In this document: one piece after another, positions 51,638 through 60,509 of the stretch
Position numbering within the stretch: position 1 is the first letter of the stretch
Layout of the letters: every line of letters begins with the position of its first letter
From: an uncultured Flavobacteriaceae bacterium
Lineage (GTDB): Bacteria; Bacteroidota; Bacteroidia; Flavobacteriales; Flavobacteriaceae
Reading direction: 5' to 3'
Assembly (NCBI GenBank): GCA_947487895.1
Contig: CANKYF010000001.1
Span: 434,001 to 498,000 of the forward strand
DNA: 64,000 nucleotides
Translations under genes and position numbers: made by a program
Notes under the pieces: generated by a model
What the model was told of the DNA's origin: nothing
Seen by the model: only the letters and a program-made list of their open reading frames with translations
The model's database searches: none

Positions 51638-53146
51638 ATGCAACTAAAAAAAATATACATAAAGGACTATAAGATATTAAAGAACTTTACGATTGAGTTT
51701 CCATATGATTTCAAGCAATATATTTCGGTCTTAATTGGTACAAATGGCTCGGGAAAATCAACTATTTTAGAGGCGATTGCTCAAATTTTTAGTGATGTTT
51801 TTTTAAATGAAAAAGCAAAATTTGGTTTTGAGTTAGAATATTCAGTTTATCACGAACAAATAATAGAAGAAACGAGTATAAGTTCTGAATTTAATACTAC
51901 TTATTTATCTGCAAAGTTATCAGCAAATCAAAAAGGAGATACTATTCAAATAGAAACGTTTGACAAGAAAGGGAAAACTTTTAATAAAGTTGATATTCTT
52001 GAAAAGAATAAAATGGTTTTTGTTGTTGGCAAAAAAACTTTTTCATATTTACCAGATAATATTGTGATTTATTACTCAGGTTTATCTAAAATTATGGAGA
52101 AGTTGGTTGAACCGCATAATGATATAATTTCTGGTGCATATAGAAAAAATAACATTTTAAAAGAACGAGACTTTTTCTATTTTCAACCAGAGCATTTCGG
52201 TATTATCCTAACAAGCCTACTCTCTTTTGAATATGGTGATATTCCGAACTTCTTAAGAACAAAAGCAAAAATCAATAGTGTTCAAAGTATTCAGATAAGA
52301 TTACAAAGGCCGGAATGGGCAAAAGATACAATACAAAATTTTTGGGGAGCAGAAGGGGAAGTAAGAAATTTTTTAAATTATTTAAATGAAAAATCAGCAA
52401 CTTCTGAGGATTTAGTAAATCCTGATAAATCAAAAGGAATTGGAAATATTGTAATTGAAGCTTTGCAAGATGAAATCATCAATATAACTATTCTTACGCA
52501 AGAAAGACTTTTTGAAATTCGTAATCACTTAATTGAGGAAAGAAAACTCTTTGAAATTCTAAATATTCTTTTTACGGATGGTATGTTGAAAGATATCTCT
52601 TTTGCATTAAAAAAAGAAGGAGAAGAATATAAGACTTTTGGTGTTCTAAGTGAAGGTGAACAGCAAGCAATAATTATTAAGGGACTAACAGAGTTACTTT
52701 CAGAGAAAAATTCTCTTTTCCTTTTTGATGAGCCTGATACATATTTACACCCTAAGTGGCAACGACAATTTATTGCTGATATTGAAGATACAATAGATTC
52801 TTATTCTGAAAATTCATTTGTAATAGCAACGCACTCTCCTCAACTATTAAGCAATGCAAAGTCTGATCTCAATTTTGTGAAAATTATTGAGGAAGGAGAA
52901 TTGATAGAAAATACACCCAAGTATTATGGTAGAGAGATAAACTCAATTTTATATGATTTGATGGGGGTTGAAGATCGAAATAAACTAGTAAGAGAAAAGA
53001 TAAGTGATTTATATACACTTATTGCAGAGGAAGAAGTAGATGAAGCAGAAGATTCATTAAAAGATTTACAAGGTCTTATAGGAAAAGATGATCCTGAATT
53101 AAAAAGAGCTGAAATTCAAATTACTTATTTAAAAGAGGACGAATGA
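51638..53146 (+). CDS. ptuA: Septu-type ATPase (PtuA-like)
   Basis: A 502-residue SMC/ABC-type ATPase. N-terminal Walker A GTNGSGKS is at 34-41. The insert carries no strong coiled coil. The C-terminal half has the signature LSEGEQQ (337-343), Walker B LFLFDEPDTYLHP (D364, E365) and the His switch IATHSPQLL. The last ~80 residues are helical and acidic. An ATPase of this type followed by an HNH protein with a 4-nt overlap is the PtuA-PtuB arrangement of the Septu anti-phage system, where PtuA senses and PtuB cuts. It is fused to an RM operon here. OLD-like or Rlo-type roles are alternatives. Confidence 0.85.
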   Translation: MQLKKIYIKDYKILKNFTIEFPYDFKQYISVLIGTNGSGKSTILEAIAQIFSDVFLNEKAKFGFELEYSVYHEQIIEETSISSEFNTTYLSAKLSANQKGDTIQIETFDKKGKTFNKVDILEKNKMVFVVGKKTFSYLPDNIVIYYSGLSKIMEKLVEPHNDIISGAYRKNNILKERDFFYFQPEHFGIILTSLLSFEYGDIPNFLRTKAKINSVQSIQIRLQRPEWAKDTIQNFWGAEGEVRNFLNYLNEKSATSEDLVNPDKSKGIGNIVIEALQDEIINITILTQERLFEIRNHLIEERKLFEILNILFTDGMLKDISFALKKEGEEYKTFGVLSEGEQQAIIIKGLTELLSEKNSLFLFDEPDTYLHPKWQRQFIADIEDTIDSYSENSFVIATHSPQLLSNAKSDLNFVKIIEEGELIENTPKYYGREINSILYDLMGVEDRNKLVREKISDLYTLIAEEEVDEAEDSLKDLQGLIGKDDPELKRAEIQITYLKEDE

Positions 53147-53799
53147 AGGCTATAGTCAAAGTAAAAGAGCCTACTTCTTTAACTGAACATAGGGCAAGGC
53201 AACACTCATCTTATACAAATTTAGATAAAACCGACACAAGAAACTCGCTATTGACTGAGCAAGGTCATATCTGTTGTTATTGTATGAGACGTATTCCAGA
53301 GTCTGGAAATACCCCAGGTACTAAGATTGAACATTTTTTATGTCAAGAAGATCATTCGCATGAGGAATTAAATTATGGAAATATGCTTTTAGCTTGTTTA
53401 GGTAATGAGGGATCTCCGAAAAGATTACAAACATGCGATACAAAAAAAGGAAAGCTTAGTTTAACTCATTCCCCTTCTAATCAAGCTAGAAATATAGAGA
53501 GTCTAATAAAATATAAACCCAACGGAGAAATTTACTCTTCAGATGAAACTTTTAATGCAGAATTGGAAACAGTTCTAAATTTGAACGTAAAAAGTTTAAA
53601 AGACAACAGAAGAATAGTTTACGAAGAGGTGCAAAATAGAATTAGATTAGAGGGAAAACGAAAAGGGAGTATTGCCTTAAAGAAAAAATTCTTAGAATTA
53701 GAAAAGGCAAAATTACTCAGTTTAACAAATGGGAAGCATAATCAATTTTGTATGGTAGGTGTTTACGTGATTGAAAAAAAATTAAAGAAGCTTAATTAA
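53143..53799 (+). CDS. ptuB: HNH endonuclease (PtuB-like)
   Basis: A 218-residue nuclease with a zinc site HICCYCMRRIPE (C44, C47), HNH core KIEHFLCQ (H64), LNYGNMLLAC (Asn ~77-80) and CDTKKG (Cys98). This is the TIGR02646-type HNH family found with Septu and retron-Septu ATPases. The start ATG overlaps the ptuA stop (ATGA). It is the last gene of the element, ending 79 nt before the right attachment repeat. Nuclease activity is expected on phage-sensed activation. Confidence 0.87.
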   Translation: MKAIVKVKEPTSLTEHRARQHSSYTNLDKTDTRNSLLTEQGHICCYCMRRIPESGNTPGTKIEHFLCQEDHSHEELNYGNMLLACLGNEGSPKRLQTCDTKKGKLSLTHSPSNQARNIESLIKYKPNGEIYSSDETFNAELETVLNLNVKSLKDNRRIVYEEVQNRIRLEGKRKGSIALKKKFLELEKAKLLSLTNGKHNQFCMVGVYVIEKKLKKLN

Positions 53800-54136
53800 T
53801 ATTTCCCCTATTTGTATCCTTATGATTCTAAAAGGTTAATAGGTGCTGGTTTTCAATGCTTTTGAAAGTAGGTTTACTTTCTGTATCGGGAAGTAAACTT
53901 TTTTCTCTTGTTTTTGATATAAATTTAGGAAAAAAGAAGACCATGCTTTAAGTTAAAGAGAGAATCAGGAGATTTTTCAAATGCTAGTGAGTTCTTTATA
54001 AATACTTTTACATTGGACTTAAGAGTCGAAATTGAAAAAGCGGGGATGTGGCAAGATGATATACTCTGTTACATCATTACTACTATAATCAATCACAAAG
54101 GTAAATAAAGGATAAACGTTGTAAATTTTATAGACC
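53800..54136. other. Element/host junction region, 337 bp
   Basis: Holds the right attachment repeat (53878-53896). The remainder to 54136 should be the original DNA downstream of mnmE and contains only short broken reading frames. I see no RNA gene. Confidence 0.5.
53878..53896 (+). repeat. Right attachment repeat (attR)
   Basis: TTTCTGTATCGGGAAGTAA, an 18/19 match to the mnmE end at 42002-42020. It still encodes FCIGK-stop. Confidence 0.85.
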
Positions 54137-55246
54137 TTATTTTTTAATAAATTTATGTATACCTAAGCTAGTGTCTAAAAAATAGATTCCTGGTGTTAAA
54201 TGATTAACAGATAGAATATTGGTTGATGTTTTTTTATCTGTTACTAAAGTTCCTGTAACATCAAAAATTTTATATTTTTCTATATTTTTTTTTGAGTTAA
54301 CAGAAATAGATTCTTGTGCAGGGTTAGGGTATAAATAAACAGTTTCTTTTTCAGAAAAACCAATAGTAGAAAGTGTTGAAACTACAGAAAGTTCATAAGG
54401 AAGAGGGTATGCATTATGTGTATTAAAATCCTCATTTACTAAACGTATGCGATATGATTTTCCTGAAGGTAAATCGCTACTTAAATCATCAGGCGTTTGT
54501 AATGTGAAGTCTATATTTGAATCCCCATTAAAGATCGGCATAAATGCACTTTCACTAATGAGTTCTTGTGGACTAACATTTTCCATTGTAAATAAGTTTG
54601 CATCGTCTACAATGTGTATCTGGAATTTTACAGAAGCAGAATCAAATATATCATCTAAATTAGCTGTAATACTTGTACTAATTGTAAAACTAGTACTAGT
54701 TTTTAAAACACTTGCCGAACGATTTGTGAAGGATACATTAATATTACTTTCTTGACTATTTCCCCCGATAATTAACATTTCCTCTAGATTGGGAATACTT
54801 GAATTTGTTACGTTATCAATAGGTCCATTTCCAGTATTTTCATTTGTATCTACATCAAATAATAAATAGCCATTATAATTATTATCTACTAAACGATACA
54901 CTTTATTATCAGGCAAGTTTTCTTGAAAACTCATACCAGCTGGTAGCTCATAGGCCTGACTGCTATTAAACGCTGTGTTACCTGTAACGAAGTTAGGAAT
55001 ATTAATAGTTAAAATATTTTCTCCTACAGCAAATACATCATCAACTAGTGCTTTGTCTATAATTTGAAGCTCTAAGGATCCAAAAATAATGGCTTCACCT
55101 TCAGGAGGGTTAGGTACATCAATATAGTATTCTACAGTAAACTCAGTTGCTCCCAAAGGTATTGGTAGTACATTATAGCTTACATTTCCTTGAGCAAAAA
55201 AACTTATGCTAAATAAAAAAAAGAAAATTGTTAAAATTGATCTCAT
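54137..55246 (-). CDS. T9SS type A sorting domain-containing secreted protein
   Basis: A 369-residue secreted protein. It has a Sec signal (MRSILTIFFFLFSISFFAQ), a large beta-rich region of ~280 residues without recognised motifs (NVSYNVLPIPLGATEFTVEYYIDVP...), and a type IX C-terminal sorting domain (LYPNPAQESISVNSK, YKIFDVTGTLVTDKK, LTPGIYFLDTSLGIHKFIKK). It is expected to cross the outer membrane and be anchored or released. I use Met at 55246, because the 20 residues upstream are polar and come before the signal peptide. Cargo function unknown. Confidence 0.85.
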   Translation of the reverse strand: MRSILTIFFFLFSISFFAQGNVSYNVLPIPLGATEFTVEYYIDVPNPPEGEAIIFGSLELQIIDKALVDDVFAVGENILTINIPNFVTGNTAFNSSQAYELPAGMSFQENLPDNKVYRLVDNNYNGYLLFDVDTNENTGNGPIDNVTNSSIPNLEEMLIIGGNSQESNINVSFTNRSASVLKTSTSFTISTSITANLDDIFDSASVKFQIHIVDDANLFTMENVSPQELISESAFMPIFNGDSNIDFTLQTPDDLSSDLPSGKSYRIRLVNEDFNTHNAYPLPYELSVVSTLSTIGFSEKETVYLYPNPAQESISVNSKKNIEKYKIFDVTGTLVTDKKTSTNILSVNHLTPGIYFLDTSLGIHKFIKK

Positions 55247-55384
55247 CTTATAAATAGATTTAGTTGTGTTTAGAGTGGTTAAGCTTTTATAAATTGATTT
55301 TATCACATTTATAATGACAAACTTAAAAACAAAAACAAAAAAAATACTTGATAAATATCAAGAAAAGGAGATTCCGTAATTTTC

Positions 55385-55981
55385 TTAATTATTTCTAATT
55401 CTACTTAAGGTTTCAGGAGTAATATTTAGGTAAGAAGCTATATATTTTAAAGGAACTTTTTGAAATAATTCTGGTTTTTGGCTGAAAAACTTTTCATAAC
55501 GTTCTTTTGCATTATAAAAATACGAATCATTAATACGCTCTATTAAATTAATATGAAGTTTTTGAATGAAAAATCTAAAATAACGCTCAACTTTAGCGTT
55601 TTCATTAAGTAATTTGTTAAAATTATCGTATGTTATTTTATATGCAATAACTGGCTCTAAGGTTTCAATGCTAAATTTGCTTTTGTTACGTTTAGCAAAG
55701 CTTTCATAGACGCCTGCAGCTTCATTTTCTGTACTGAAATGAATGGTTACATCCATTCCTTCTTTATTATAAAACATACGCGTAATTCCTGAAGTAATAA
55801 TATAAAAACTATCACATACCGTTCCTTCCTTACATAATAAATGTTTTTTGGGATATTCATTATATATCGCTATTTCTGTTATAGCTGATGCGACTTCAGG
55901 ATTTTGAAAAAGTAAAGCATGATTTTCTTCGTATATTAAATTTTTTATTATCACCGCTTTATTTTTTATGAATTTATCCAA
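55385..55981 (-). CDS. Crp/Fnr family transcriptional regulator
   Basis: A 198-residue regulator with an N-terminal cyclic-nucleotide-binding-like beta barrel (HLLCKEGTVCDSFYIITSGITRMFYNKEG, FSTENEAAGVYESF) and a C-terminal winged helix (VPLKYIASYLNITPETLSRIR). The cAMP-contacting residues of Crp are not conserved, as is usual for this Bacteroidota group. It lies just downstream of LacI and upstream of the T9SS protein, all on the minus strand but with separate gaps. Ligand unknown. Confidence 0.88.
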   Translation of the reverse strand: MDKFIKNKAVIIKNLIYEENHALLFQNPEVASAITEIAIYNEYPKKHLLCKEGTVCDSFYIITSGITRMFYNKEGMDVTIHFSTENEAAGVYESFAKRNKSKFSIETLEPVIAYKITYDNFNKLLNENAKVERYFRFFIQKLHINLIERINDSYFYNAKERYEKFFSQKPELFQKVPLKYIASYLNITPETLSRIRNN

Positions 55982-56166
55982 ATATACAACATTCGATATT
56001 TATATAATTTTTTGATATGTACATGACAAAAATAGTTTCAGATAAGTAAAAAAAGCTTATAATGATATAGTTAAAATTAACAATAATTGTTCCCCTCATT
56101 TACATCTCAAAGTCCCAAACTCTTTGTGTTTATAAATAAAATAATTTTCTAAATCGGAAAATTAAT

Positions 56167-57198
56167 CTAGCTTATAACCTTCAACTTATTCTTATTTGTA
56201 GAGTTTCTAATCACTAATTCAGATTTTAAAACTTTTTGAGAATGTTCTTTAGATGTGTTTTTAATCTTTTCAAAAATCAATTGAGCAGATTCTAATCCCA
56301 TTTGGTAAGCTGGTTGATCTATACTGGTTAAAGAAGGGTCTAGAAGCTCATCAACAGGTTCATTATTAAAACCAATAATAGCTAAATCTTCTGGTATACT
56401 AAGTCCACGTTCTTTAGCGGCTAACATTGCCCAAATAGCTACCTGATCACTAAAAGCAATAATACCATCAGGAGGGTTAGGAGAGTATAAAAGCTTTCTA
56501 GCGGCACTTAAATTGCTTTCTTTAGTGAAATTACAATATTCTATAAGTTTATAATTTGAATACAAATTAGCATCATTTAAAGCTTGATGATAGCCTGATA
56601 GTCGTGTATTACTAATTTGCAATTTCTGAGGTCCACCAATATAAGCTATCTTTTTACATCCAATAGAAATAAGGTGCTCCGTAGCGTCATAGGCAGCTTT
56701 AAAATTATCTATAACAACTTTATCGGTTTCAACTTCATCACATTGTCTATTAAAGAATACTAAAGGAATGTTTTTGTCCTTTAGCTCATGAAAATGGCCA
56801 AACTGTTTCGTTTCACCAGCAAGAGATACTATAAGACCAGAAACACCAATTTCTAAAAGCTCTTTCGTTAAGCTTTTTTCACGTTCATAAGATTCGTTAG
56901 ACTGACAAATCACTAAATGCATTCCATTTTCTTCAGCTACTTTTTCAATACCACTAATAGCCATAGCATACAAGTGGTAACTTATTTTTGGGACAATAAC
57001 TCCAATAGCATTTAATTTTTTTGGTGTAATAGATTCTGGAAATTTGTTATCAAAATAGTTGAGCTCGTTTGCAAGAGCTATAACCTTTTTTCTAACAGAT
57101 TCACTTATTCTTGGATTATTTTGAAGTGCCCTAGATGCTGTTGACGTTGAGATATTCAAAGCATTGGCAATATCTTTTAATGTGGGTTTCTTTTTCAC
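56167..57198 (-). CDS. LacI family transcriptional repressor
   Basis: A 343-residue regulator. The N-terminal LacI HTH and hinge helix are PTLKDIANALNISTSTASRALQNNPRISESVRKKVIALANELNY. The periplasmic-binding-protein-like effector domain follows (AIGVIVPKISYHLYAMAISGIEKVAEE, VVIDNFKAAYDATEHLISIGCKKIAYIGG). It is divergent from the dehydrogenase-kinase-lyase operon and almost certainly controls it through the TTGCGCAA palindromes at 57254 and 57360. The inducer is probably a sugar acid from that pathway. Confidence 0.94.
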   Translation of the reverse strand: MKKKPTLKDIANALNISTSTASRALQNNPRISESVRKKVIALANELNYFDNKFPESITPKKLNAIGVIVPKISYHLYAMAISGIEKVAEENGMHLVICQSNESYEREKSLTKELLEIGVSGLIVSLAGETKQFGHFHELKDKNIPLVFFNRQCDEVETDKVVIDNFKAAYDATEHLISIGCKKIAYIGGPQKLQISNTRLSGYHQALNDANLYSNYKLIEYCNFTKESNLSAARKLLYSPNPPDGIIAFSDQVAIWAMLAAKERGLSIPEDLAIIGFNNEPVDELLDPSLTSIDQPAYQMGLESAQLIFEKIKNTSKEHSQKVLKSELVIRNSTNKNKLKVIS

Positions 57199-57253
57199 TA
57201 TTGAAATTAAGAGAGAGTGCTAATTTAATAAATCTAAATATTTATGCAAAATA

Positions 57254-57261
57254 TTGCGCAA
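57254..57261. promoter_or_regulatory. Putative LacI operator O1 (TTGCGCAA)
   Basis: 8-bp perfect palindrome with the central CG typical of LacI-family operators, in the context AATATTGCGCAAAATA, upstream of the promoter. Confidence 0.7.
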
Positions 57262-57290
57262 AATAAATTATGCTAAAACACAAATAACAA

Positions 57291-57320
57291 TTGTTTTTAT
57301 ATGCTTTTATCTTATATTTG
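57291..57320 (+). promoter_or_regulatory. Bacteroidetes-type promoter of the acid-sugar operon
   Basis: TTG (57291-57293), 19-bp spacer, TATATTTG (57313-57320): an exact fit to TTG-N19-TAnnTTTG. The start of transcription would be near 57327, about 60 nt before the first gene. Confidence 0.75.
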
Positions 57321-57359
57321 GCTTCTAAACTATTGAAATAATTAAAATTGTGCAATAAT

Positions 57360-57367
57360 TTGCGCAA
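57360..57367. promoter_or_regulatory. Putative LacI operator O2 (TTGCGCAA)
   Basis: Identical palindrome 106 bp downstream of O1, within the predicted leader of the operon, where bound repressor would block transcription. Confidence 0.7.
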
Positions 57368-57385
57368 ATACAGAAAATCAAAAAC

Positions 57386-58435
57386 ATGAGTAAAACTTAC
57401 AAAATTGCAGTTGTGCCAGGAGATGGTATAGGTAATGAAATTGTTCCTGAAGGTTTAAGAGTTATTAACGCTGTTGCAGAAAAACACGATTTTTCAATTG
57501 AAACCGAAGAATTTAGTTGGGGAGCAGGTTATTATTTAAAGAATAATGAGTTCATGCCTAAGAATGGCTTAGAGACGCTTAAGAACTTTGATGCTGTATA
57601 TTTTGGATCTGTAGGCTTGCCAGAAGTAGATGATACATTACCAGCAAAAGACTATACTTTTAAAGTAAGAACAGGTTTTAATCAGTATATAAACTACAGA
57701 CCTGTTAGAACCTATCCAGGTGTACAAAGACCACTAAGAAGTGAGAAGCATATTGATTTTGTAATTGTTAGAGAAAATACAGAAGGAGAGTTTGTGCAAA
57801 TGGGAGGGCAGTATTTACCAGATGAGGCTAATGGCATGGGGATAGATACCAGCATATTTACAAGAAAGGGTATTGAAAGAGTAGCGCATTATGCCTTTAA
57901 ATTGGCTCAAAAAAGACGTAAGAAACTAACACATATAACTAAGTCAAATACATTGATTAATAGTTTATCTTACTGGGACAGAGTAATTACTGAAGTAGCT
58001 CAAGAATACCCAGATGTTGAACATGAGCAAATGTACATTGATAACTCTACAGCAATGTTTGTTTTAAAACCAGAAATTTTTGATGTAGTTTTAACTACAA
58101 ACCTTTTTGGTGATATTTTAAGTGATCTAGGAGGAGCAGTTATGGGAAGCCTTGGTCTGGGAGGAAGTGGAAACGTTAATCCTGAAAAAGAATTTCCATC
58201 AATGTTTGAACCTATTCACGGATCTGCTCCAGACATTGCGGGTAAAAACATAGCAAATCCTTATGGACAAATATGGTCTGCAGCCATAATGCTTGAACAT
58301 ATTGGTGAAGTTGAAGCAGCTAATAGCATCATGGAAGCTATTGATAAAAGTACTTCGGAAGGCGTCTTAACAGTAGATTTAGGAGGAATTGCAAGTACAT
58401 CAGATGTTGCTGACGCTGTGATTAAAAACTTATAA
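57386..58435 (+). CDS. Isocitrate/isopropylmalate dehydrogenase family protein (tartrate/D-malate dehydrogenase-like)
   Basis: A 349-residue beta-decarboxylating dehydrogenase: VVPGDGIGNEIVPEG, RPVRTYPGVQRPL (substrate Arg), FVIVRENTEGEFVQMGG, ITKSNTLINS, the metal-site helix TTNLFGDILSDLGG, and NAD-site FEPIHGSAPDIAGK. The RENTEGE motif and the non-leucine context point to TtuC/DmlA-type enzymes acting on tartrate, D-malate or similar C4 acids. In the same operon is a four-carbon acid sugar kinase, so its substrate may be a phosphorylated tetronate oxidised and decarboxylated toward DHAP. Not leucine LeuB on context. Confidence 0.88.
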   Translation: MSKTYKIAVVPGDGIGNEIVPEGLRVINAVAEKHDFSIETEEFSWGAGYYLKNNEFMPKNGLETLKNFDAVYFGSVGLPEVDDTLPAKDYTFKVRTGFNQYINYRPVRTYPGVQRPLRSEKHIDFVIVRENTEGEFVQMGGQYLPDEANGMGIDTSIFTRKGIERVAHYAFKLAQKRRKKLTHITKSNTLINSLSYWDRVITEVAQEYPDVEHEQMYIDNSTAMFVLKPEIFDVVLTTNLFGDILSDLGGAVMGSLGLGGSGNVNPEKEFPSMFEPIHGSAPDIAGKNIANPYGQIWSAAIMLEHIGEVEAANSIMEAIDKSTSEGVLTVDLGGIASTSDVADAVIKNL

Positions 58436-58441
58436 AAATAC

Positions 58442-59077
58442 ATGAACAACATTGTTGATCTTACGGTTACTTACACAAACAATATGAAGGGGTTTTCTAA
58501 GAAAACTGCTAAAACTGTTAAAAATGATGGATGGAATGCAAGTACACTTACATTCTATTCACATTGTGGGACTCATATAGATGCTCCCATTCATTTTAAT
58601 GTAAAAAACGAAACCATAGATCAAATTCCTGTGTCAGATTTTGTTGGTAAAGCTTGGGTGGTTAATGCAATGCATATAGGCTCAAAAGGTCTGATAGAAC
58701 TTTCTCATATATCAGATAAAATACTAAAACAGTTTGAAGCAGGACATAGTTTGATTTTTCAAACAGGTTGGTCTAAATATATAAATCAATCAAAATATAG
58801 AGATGAATTACCAAGAATAAGTGAAAACTTGGCTAATTGGTGTGTTAAAAACAAGGTGAAAATGATTGGTGTTGAGCCACCATCTGTAGCCGATGTGAAT
58901 AACATGGAAGAGGTCACTAAAATTCATCAAATATTATTACAAAGTGTTGTTATTATTGAAGGTTTAACTAATCTTGATAAATTAAAATCTAGTTGTGTAG
59001 AGCTAATTGCACTACCTCTTAAAATAGATGGGGGTGATGGAGCCCCAGCCAGAGTAATTGCTATTGAAAAATATTAA
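58442..59077 (+). CDS. Cyclase-family metal-dependent hydrolase (kynurenine formamidase-like)
   Basis: A 211-residue protein with the cyclase-family zinc motif HCGTHIDAPIHF (HxGTHxDxPxH), plus SLIFQTGWSKYI, VEPPSVAD and LPLKIDGGDGAPARVIAI. The family includes arylformamidases and lactone- or amide-cleaving enzymes. In this operon a lactonase role in sugar-acid breakdown fits better than tryptophan catabolism, but this is inferred. It lies 6 nt after the dehydrogenase, and its stop overlaps the kinase ATG by one base. Confidence 0.85.
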   Translation: MNNIVDLTVTYTNNMKGFSKKTAKTVKNDGWNASTLTFYSHCGTHIDAPIHFNVKNETIDQIPVSDFVGKAWVVNAMHIGSKGLIELSHISDKILKQFEAGHSLIFQTGWSKYINQSKYRDELPRISENLANWCVKNKVKMIGVEPPSVADVNNMEEVTKIHQILLQSVVIIEGLTNLDKLKSSCVELIALPLKIDGGDGAPARVIAIEKY

Positions 59078-60477
59078 TGAGTATTTCTTTATCTAACATA
59101 TTAAAAGAGTTGCCTGAGGCAGAAGCAACAGATTATAGAAGCTTAAATAGATCTCTTTTTAAAGAATTAAATAAAGCTTGTATTGTTATAGACGATGACC
59201 CTACAGGAAATCAAACAGTCTATGGAATACCTTTATTATCTAGTTGGACTGTTGAGGTTTTGGTTAATGAATTAAGACAGTCTCCTGTGTTTTTTCTTTT
59301 AACAAACTCAAGAAGTTTAAGTGCAGGTGAAACAGAGAAGGTTTATAAAGAAATAGCAGAAAATATTGATAAGGCCTCAAAAATTACCCGAAAGAATTAT
59401 TCAATAATAAGTAGAAGCGATTCTACACTAAGAGGACACTTTCCTTTAGAGCCTTCAACATTAAAAACATCACTGAATTTAGAAAAATCAGTTACGGTAT
59501 TTATTCCTGTAATGTTTGAAGGTAAGCGGGTTACAGTAAATAATACACATTTTATTAAAGATAAAGATGTATTAACACCTGTAAATGAAACACCTTTTGC
59601 TCAAGATCATTCTTTTAAATACACAAAAGCAAATCTAAAGGAATACATCGAAGAAAAAACCGAGAGACAAATATATGCATCTGAGGTGTATTCATTCTCC
59701 TTAGGAACTATCAGGAAAAACAGTATAGAAGAACTCTCTCAAGACATTTTCAATCTGCCTGATAGTTGCTATTGTATTTTTAACAGTGTTAATTATGCAG
59801 ATTTAGATAAGGTTGCAAATGCCTTATTATTGGCTGAAAAGAACGGGAAACAAATTATGTATAGAACTTCTAGTTCGTTTGTGCCTTCCTACATAGGTTT
59901 AAAACCCAAAGAGATATTATCTGTTGAAGATTTATTAGAAAAACCAACAAATAATGGAGGGTTAACCATTGTTGGTTCTTATGTGAAAAAGTCGTCAGAA
60001 CAACTTAAAGAAGCCCTACAATTATTTGAGATCAACACCATTTTTGAAATTGATATTGAAAAAATTTTAAGCGATAATTCTCAGGAATATTTGAAGACCA
60101 TTGTAGCGCAAATACGTTCAAACTTAAAAGATGGTAAAGATACCATTGTTTACACAAGTAGAAAGCTACTTATAGGAAGTGACGTCTCTACAACTATAAA
60201 TATTGCTTCAACCATTTCAAATGCTTTAGTAAGTATTGTTAATAGGTTAGATGTAAAACCAAAATACCTAATTGCTAAAGGAGGGATTACATCCCATGAT
60301 ATAGCTATTAAAGGTCTAGAAATGAAACGTTCAAAAGTAATTGGACAAATTCAACCAGGTATTCCTGTTTGGAAAATGGATAGTCTAACAAAATTTCCAA
60401 ATCTAAAATATATTGTTTTTCCAGGTAATGTAGGTGATAATAACACATTGTCAAAAATTATAAAAAAGCTCTCATAA
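59077..60477 (+). CDS. Four-carbon acid sugar kinase family protein (OtnK/DtnK, DUF1537)
   Basis: A 466-residue kinase. The N-terminal domain has CIVIDDDPTGNQTVYGIPLL (acid-sugar site), FFLLTNSRSL and SRSDSTLRGHFPLE. The C-terminal nucleotide-binding domain has LTIVGSYVKKSSEQL, LIAKGGITSHDIA and YIVFPGNVGDNNTL (the GNVG loop replacing the common GGFG). Known members phosphorylate D-threonate, D-erythronate or 3-oxo-tetronates at C4. Usually the partner is PdxA2 or an aldolase; here it is a TtuC-like dehydrogenase two genes upstream. Confidence 0.9.
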   Translation: MSISLSNILKELPEAEATDYRSLNRSLFKELNKACIVIDDDPTGNQTVYGIPLLSSWTVEVLVNELRQSPVFFLLTNSRSLSAGETEKVYKEIAENIDKASKITRKNYSIISRSDSTLRGHFPLEPSTLKTSLNLEKSVTVFIPVMFEGKRVTVNNTHFIKDKDVLTPVNETPFAQDHSFKYTKANLKEYIEEKTERQIYASEVYSFSLGTIRKNSIEELSQDIFNLPDSCYCIFNSVNYADLDKVANALLLAEKNGKQIMYRTSSSFVPSYIGLKPKEILSVEDLLEKPTNNGGLTIVGSYVKKSSEQLKEALQLFEINTIFEIDIEKILSDNSQEYLKTIVAQIRSNLKDGKDTIVYTSRKLLIGSDVSTTINIASTISNALVSIVNRLDVKPKYLIAKGGITSHDIAIKGLEMKRSKVIGQIQPGIPVWKMDSLTKFPNLKYIVFPGNVGDNNTLSKIIKKLS

Positions 60478-60509
60478 GGCTTGATTTAACTAATAAAATT
60501 AATTATAAT

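Larger units (their letters stand above)
42002..53896. mobile_element. Integrated element of ~11.9 kb in the 3' end of mnmE
   Basis: The 19-nt end of mnmE at 42002-42020 recurs at 53878-53896 with one difference (GGT versus GGG, both Gly), so both copies encode FCIGK-stop. Between them lie a tyrosine recombinase, two excisionase-like HTH proteins, a putative replication initiator and a defence operon. The 3' end of mnmE (thdF/trmE) is a known tyrosine-recombinase target, used for example by SGI1-type islands. I see no relaxase, conjugation or capsid genes, so the element is probably mobilised by others or satellite-like. Confidence 0.85.
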
